Assembly: GCA_012862575.1 (NCBI GenBank)
Contig: BLSF01000077.1
Location: forward strand, 10,390-74,389
Origin: Parietichytrium sp. I65-24A
Taxonomy: Eukaryota; Sar; Bigyra; Thraustochytrida; Thraustochytriidae
DNA: 64,000 bases
Direction of reading: 5' to 3'
The notes below the pieces were generated by a model. The model had not been told where the DNA came from. It was given only the letters and a program-made list of their open reading frames with translations, and searched no databases. Shown here piece by piece: positions 60,555 to 64,000 of this stretch. Within the stretch, counting starts at the first letter, position 1, and every line of letters starts with the position of its first letter. Made by a program: the position numbers and the translations under genes.

Positions 60555-61667
60555 TCAAGAGTTATTTCCCTTCGGGCTGCTCACCTGCCCATCGCTGCCA
60601 CGCTTGAAAAGTCTGAAGGCAATGCCTCCAATTGTTAAAAGCGCTCCAATAACAACGAAAGCGATTCCAGCGGTTTGGTGTGATGATCCGAAGAACCCTG
60701 AATCAGACATGATCTCCGAGCCCGAGTATATATTGTACAAGCCGAGAATTGTTGCTCCGCAAGCAACCAAGCGATGTGCAATCAGCCACTTCGCTCGGTG
60801 CTCAGTCCCTTTCTCTGGTCTCATAGCCCCTATAAGAGGATTTAGCAGCATCAGAACAAACACCACGATTCCGACGTAATGATGGAGTTCGTCAGGCGCC
60901 CCGACCTCCACTATCGCAACGATAAACCCAATGAGCACCATTAAGAATGAGAGGGATATGAAGGAGCGGTGAGCATCAAACCATCTGTCGTGTTTAACAA
61001 GTCCGGAAACAATTGCAAGAGGTAGGAAAATTCCCATTCCGAAAGCCATCAGGTAGGCGTGAACGCTCAAGAGAGTATTTCCCGAGCTTGAGTCAGTGGA
61101 CCCCGAGGCAGCTTCCGCCCAAACTACCGAGGTTTTGGAAGTCGCGATATGCTCGTCAAGGTACTCGGAAGACGCTCCAACGGCAAAAATGAGGTCATCC
61201 TCGGTGGACAAAACTCTGCGCAATGCAGTGCCGGAGGCGCTTGAGCTGCTCAGTATCCTCGAGCTGGAGCAATCCAGGCTGAGCGCCTTACCTGCAATTG
61301 AAGTGATATTGTTAATCTCCACCGTTGTAACACCATCGGAGTATGTCCTCACGGCAGAGTTGCTGGAGACCTGAGAAGAGAGCTGCACGGCGCTCGCGGT
61401 TTCGCGGTTTCCAATCGTGTACTCCGCAGTGCCAGTATCGTCAGAGATGAACACGTAGCTATTCTTCATCTGAGTTCCCAGTCCCCATGAAAGCCACCTG
61501 TTTCCGGTCACGGTGGCGCGGATGGAAATGTTGCAATCGGCCGCCGAATTTCCATTCAGTGTCCACGAAAACGTCCCGCTGTATTTTGACAGGACACTTG
61601 TCGAAGTTTCCCCGTTCGCGCCTGAAAGCGCCGCAGCGGCAAGCAAGAGAGCCGCAACGCCGTTCAT
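60555..61667 (-). CDS. DOMON-cytochrome b561 membrane protein
   Basis: The protein has 370 residues from the ATG at 61667; the upstream frame reaches only TTG. A signal peptide (GVAALLLAAAALSGANG) is followed by a DOMON-type extracellular beta domain (~25-185) with WLSWGLG, then a Ser-rich linker and a cytochrome b561 region of five to six helices (~200-355). Four heme-ligand histidines are visible in the expected order: SVHAYLMAFGMG (~203), FDAHRSFISL (~233), LHHYVGIVVF (~262-263) and IAHRLVACGA (~298). DOMON-b561 proteins move electrons across the membrane, often from cytosolic ascorbate to outside acceptors such as ferric iron. That transport function is inferred from the family; the partner is unknown. 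Confidence 0.9.
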   Translation of the reverse strand: MNGVAALLLAAAALSGANGETSTSVLSKYSGTFSWTLNGNSAADCNISIRATVTGNRWLSWGLGTQMKNSYVFISDDTGTAEYTIGNRETASAVQLSSQVSSNSAVRTYSDGVTTVEINNITSIAGKALSLDCSSSRILSSSSASGTALRRVLSTEDDLIFAVGASSEYLDEHIATSKTSVVWAEAASGSTDSSSGNTLLSVHAYLMAFGMGIFLPLAIVSGLVKHDRWFDAHRSFISLSFLMVLIGFIVAIVEVGAPDELHHYVGIVVFVLMLLNPLIGAMRPEKGTEHRAKWLIAHRLVACGATILGLYNIYSGSEIMSDSGFFGSSHQTAGIAFVVIGALLTIGGIAFRLFKRGSDGQVSSPKGNNS

Positions 61668-63230
61668 CTTGCCCCTCCAAGTCAAATTTCGCGCCGCAGA
61701 TTTCAAGTTGCAACTCTTGCACTTCGCCCAGTTTGCAGATCAGGGTTTGCACTTCCCCAAGGTTGCAATTGAGCTCTGACGAATCGAGACTGCCCAGGAA
61801 ACCACAACACCAGTAACTTTGCCCAGACTACCTTCTTCTAATCACAGTGTCCCCTCCTCTTCAACGTTTGCAATGCTCTAAAGTTATACCACACCACTCT
61901 CTCACGTTGTGTTGTTTCGCAGAGTTTCAGGTATACCAACACGCCATTTGAACACACATTTGGCACACTCTTCCCTCTTCCCATCGGAAGAGGCACCGGG
62001 CCATCCCACACTCAAAGATTTACATCTCTGACCAACGATAAGCTTGAGTGGGCTAAAACAGCAAAGAGCACTTGCGACATTCGCCTTTTGAAGTTAGTTA
62101 CTTGGAAGCTTTTCTTTCCAACCTCTACTTCCCCACTTCCCTCTCAAAAAATCCTTTTTGGAAAATTTCCAAGTTGACAGAAGCCAAACTGATCTAACTG
62201 ATCCGACCAATGTTTAGGCGTAACGACCGCTAGCAGAGCGCAGTGTGCACTAGTGCGTTGACGTAGCGTAGGGACTGCTACCGGTGGTGGTAGGTAGGGT
62301 TGCAATATTGTTTAGGTGGTGGTGTAGGTGTAAGTGTACTAGACTAGATGTGAATGTGTGCAGTGTCAATTTTCAGAATCAGAAATTCACAATCAGAACA
62401 ACAGTCGATCAATGAGCACGCAGTTTGTGCAAAAGTAGGAATGGTTGTTAGTTGTTTCTTGCGAGCAAAGCGGAGACTAACTTCTGGCAAAAGCATTTTG
62501 CATTGCCATTTGACCTCGCTCCGGCCCTCAACAGACCGTGTGGGATCGATGTTTCGGAGAGTTTGAGAGTGCACTAACAGTGTTGTAGTTCCTTTCTGTC
62601 ACACAGCTTTTGCAGCGGAGTTGAGCTCAGCTTGCAACTCCGCTTGCTTGGCCTTTTCGAACCGGTCGAATCGCCTTGCAGGGCTTGCGATCATTGTGGA
62701 GCGCAGCGTAAAGCACGGTTCGACTTGTGGAAGCAGAACATAACTTTCCCCCCTTTGCATGTGAACGTGCAGTAGGACAAAGAACGAAGAATGGTTTCAT
62801 GCTTCACACAGCTTGTCTTTGAGTTTGCTACGAAAGCTCAATGAGCTCCCTTCACTGTGTCCAGCTCAGAAACTTGGCAGCGCTGAAGCTTGGGGCAACC
62901 GATTTTGACTTGAGGGGCAGGCGCGGACAGAAGTGATAGTCTATGCTAGCCAAGTCCAAGTCTCTTTTGGATTCCCCTGCCAGCACTTGAAAGATGAGAA
63001 AGAATCGGGAAAGATGCCGGGAGAGTAACAGAAATAGGTCGATGGGATTCCGATCGGCTGCCACAATCGGCTAACCCTCACAGGAAACCGCAGCAAGAGC
63101 GAGTCGGTGGAAAGTAAAGTTATGGGAAAATTGCTCGAAGAGTTTTGTTGTCACAGTAAGTAATCAAAGACGAGAGGGCCGTTCGCAATCCTGAACGGGT
63201 GGCAGGTAATAATCAGTCTCAGAGCGCTCA
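61668..63230. other. Intergenic region
   Basis: The promoter of the DOMON-b561 gene, then a purine/pyrimidine-skewed stretch at 62210-62340 rich in GGTGGT/GTAGG. No gene recognised. Confidence 0.5.
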
Positions 63231-64000
63231 TCAGGCCTCCGCCTCCGAGAGCGTAGTTTTCAAAGCTTGCAAACTCCGACGCAAAAAGCGATACTTTTCC
63301 ACTAGGTTGTCCAAGGTAGTGTCTTCCAGTACTGTAAATTCTTCAGAGGTAGCATACGCTGCTGGCAAGCACTTGGAGCAGCAGCGAGCGTTGGTGGGCA
63401 AGACTAGAGATGGTGATTCCATGAGCTCGAAGCACTCCATGCAGGTGAGGTCGCCTTCCATGGCCCCATTCGCTTGCAACGCTGCATTAATGGCGTGACT
63501 CATCTTTACTTGGGATGCGCTCATCCGCTCCTCCTTTTCCCTAGCCCGAGCAACCTGATCATCAGCAAGTGTCAAGCGGTCGGAGGCGGTCATGATCTGT
63601 TGATTCTGTTCAGTAATTTTCTTCCTCGCTATCTCTAGCGCGCTCGCCAAGGTATCCACCTGGCGTTTCGCTTGCGACTCGCCAAGCTTTGAAATCCGTG
63701 CGACTTCTTCAAGCTGACCCAACTTGAATTGGTACTCCATCACTGTACAATTCATCTGATCCAGCTCGCCAGTTTGACGTAGCGCACTTTGTGACCTACT
63801 GTTCAACGCATCTTCCAATTCGGAAATCTTCTTTCGGAATAAGTCGCGCTCCTGCGACAATAACATCTTGTGTTTGTCCCTGGACTGAGCGACCTCCGTG
63901 CTGAGCTTGCCCACTTGCTCGTACAGCTTCGCTGCCTTGAGCCTTTCTTGCTGTAATTCGACGTCCCGTTCAGACAGACGGTGCTCATGTTGCCTCTTCA
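63231..64000 (-). CDS. Coiled-coil protein with C-terminal Cys-rich zinc-binding-like motif (partial, N-terminus off right edge)
   Basis: The frame is open to the right edge without a start, about 256 residues in the window. A long coiled coil (LYEQVGKLSTEVAQSRDKH, then LFRKKISELEDALNS) runs to about residue 175 of the visible part, then LTCMECFELMESPSLVLPTN and ARCCSKCLPA, a CxxC...CCxxC arrangement like one half of a RING or treble-clef zinc site without the His. The end FTVLEDTTLDNLVEKYRFLR is helical. The layout, coiled coil then C-terminal zinc-like module, resembles Bre1-type or TRIM-type E3s, but the cysteine spacing is not canonical RING. Function unassigned. Confidence 0.75.
   Translation of the reverse strand, partial: KRQHEHRLSERDVELQQERLKAAKLYEQVGKLSTEVAQSRDKHKMLLSQERDLFRKKISELEDALNSRSQSALRQTGELDQMNCTVMEYQFKLGQLEEVARISKLGESQAKRQVDTLASALEIARKKITEQNQQIMTASDRLTLADDQVARAREKEERMSASQVKMSHAINAALQANGAMEGDLTCMECFELMESPSLVLPTNARCCSKCLPAAYATSEEFTVLEDTTLDNLVEKYRFLRRSLQALKTTLSEAEA

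Noticed and set aside
1-64000. Transposons, viral fossils or CRISPR arrays
   Set aside because: No transposase, reverse transcriptase, capsid, terminal repeat pair or spaced repeat array was seen on either strand.

Overview
This window is nuclear DNA from a eukaryote with compact, intron-poor genes. It holds cytosolic (eL28) and mitochondrial (bS18m) ribosomal proteins, a BBSome subunit, GT-AG introns, and RING, PP2C, PPP and ankyrin proteins. BBS1 and a probable DRC12/CCDC153 imply that the organism builds motile cilia at some life stage. Low intron density, many acidic and serine-rich disordered tracts, an Nma111/Deg7 protease and a eukaryote-type GMP reductase fit a zoosporic protist, for example a thraustochytrid-like stramenopile. 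That placement is inference and no taxonomic marker in the window settles it. No mobile element, CRISPR array, rRNA or convincing tRNA was seen.

Layout. 1-5.8 kb: a partial EXD-like 3'-5' exonuclease gene running off the left edge, a repeat-bearing spacer with a broken membrane-protein remnant, and a secreted cysteine-containing protein. 5.8-16.3 kb: an unrecognised nuclear-type protein, a RING protein, a full Nma111/Deg7 serine protease with one intron, an acidic coiled-coil protein and a NUDT17-like Nudix hydrolase. 16.6-26.4 kb: four minus-strand genes in a row: an internally duplicated ankyrin protein, a protein with three ~100-residue repeats, a basic/coiled-coil protein, and a large membrane-anchored protein with AsmA-like, C2 and PH regions. 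28.6-33.7 kb: folylpolyglutamate synthase and a PPP phosphatase whose 5' end is repeated across a single N at 32888, most likely an assembly join. 35.8-43.3 kb: BBS1, eL28, a coiled-coil CxxC protein and a three-exon TLC-domain protein. 43.3-47.5 kb is almost gene-free. 47.5-64 kb: GMP reductase, DRC12, an MFS transporter, a Siw14-type phosphatase, bS18m, a PP2C phosphatase, a DOMON-cytochrome b561 protein, and a partial coiled-coil gene at the right edge.

The genes are mostly unrelated housekeeping and accessory functions, interspersed on both strands with spacers full of short tandem repeats (GATA, GT, GA, heptamers) and GTAC palindromes. Two pairs have some thematic link: BBS1 with DRC12 (cilium), and the two metal-dependent Ser/Thr phosphatases with the Siw14-type phosphatase (phosphate signalling). 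No operon-like system is evident. The strongest leads are the AsmA-like/C2/PH membrane protein, two proteins built from undescribed internal repeats, and the assembly join.
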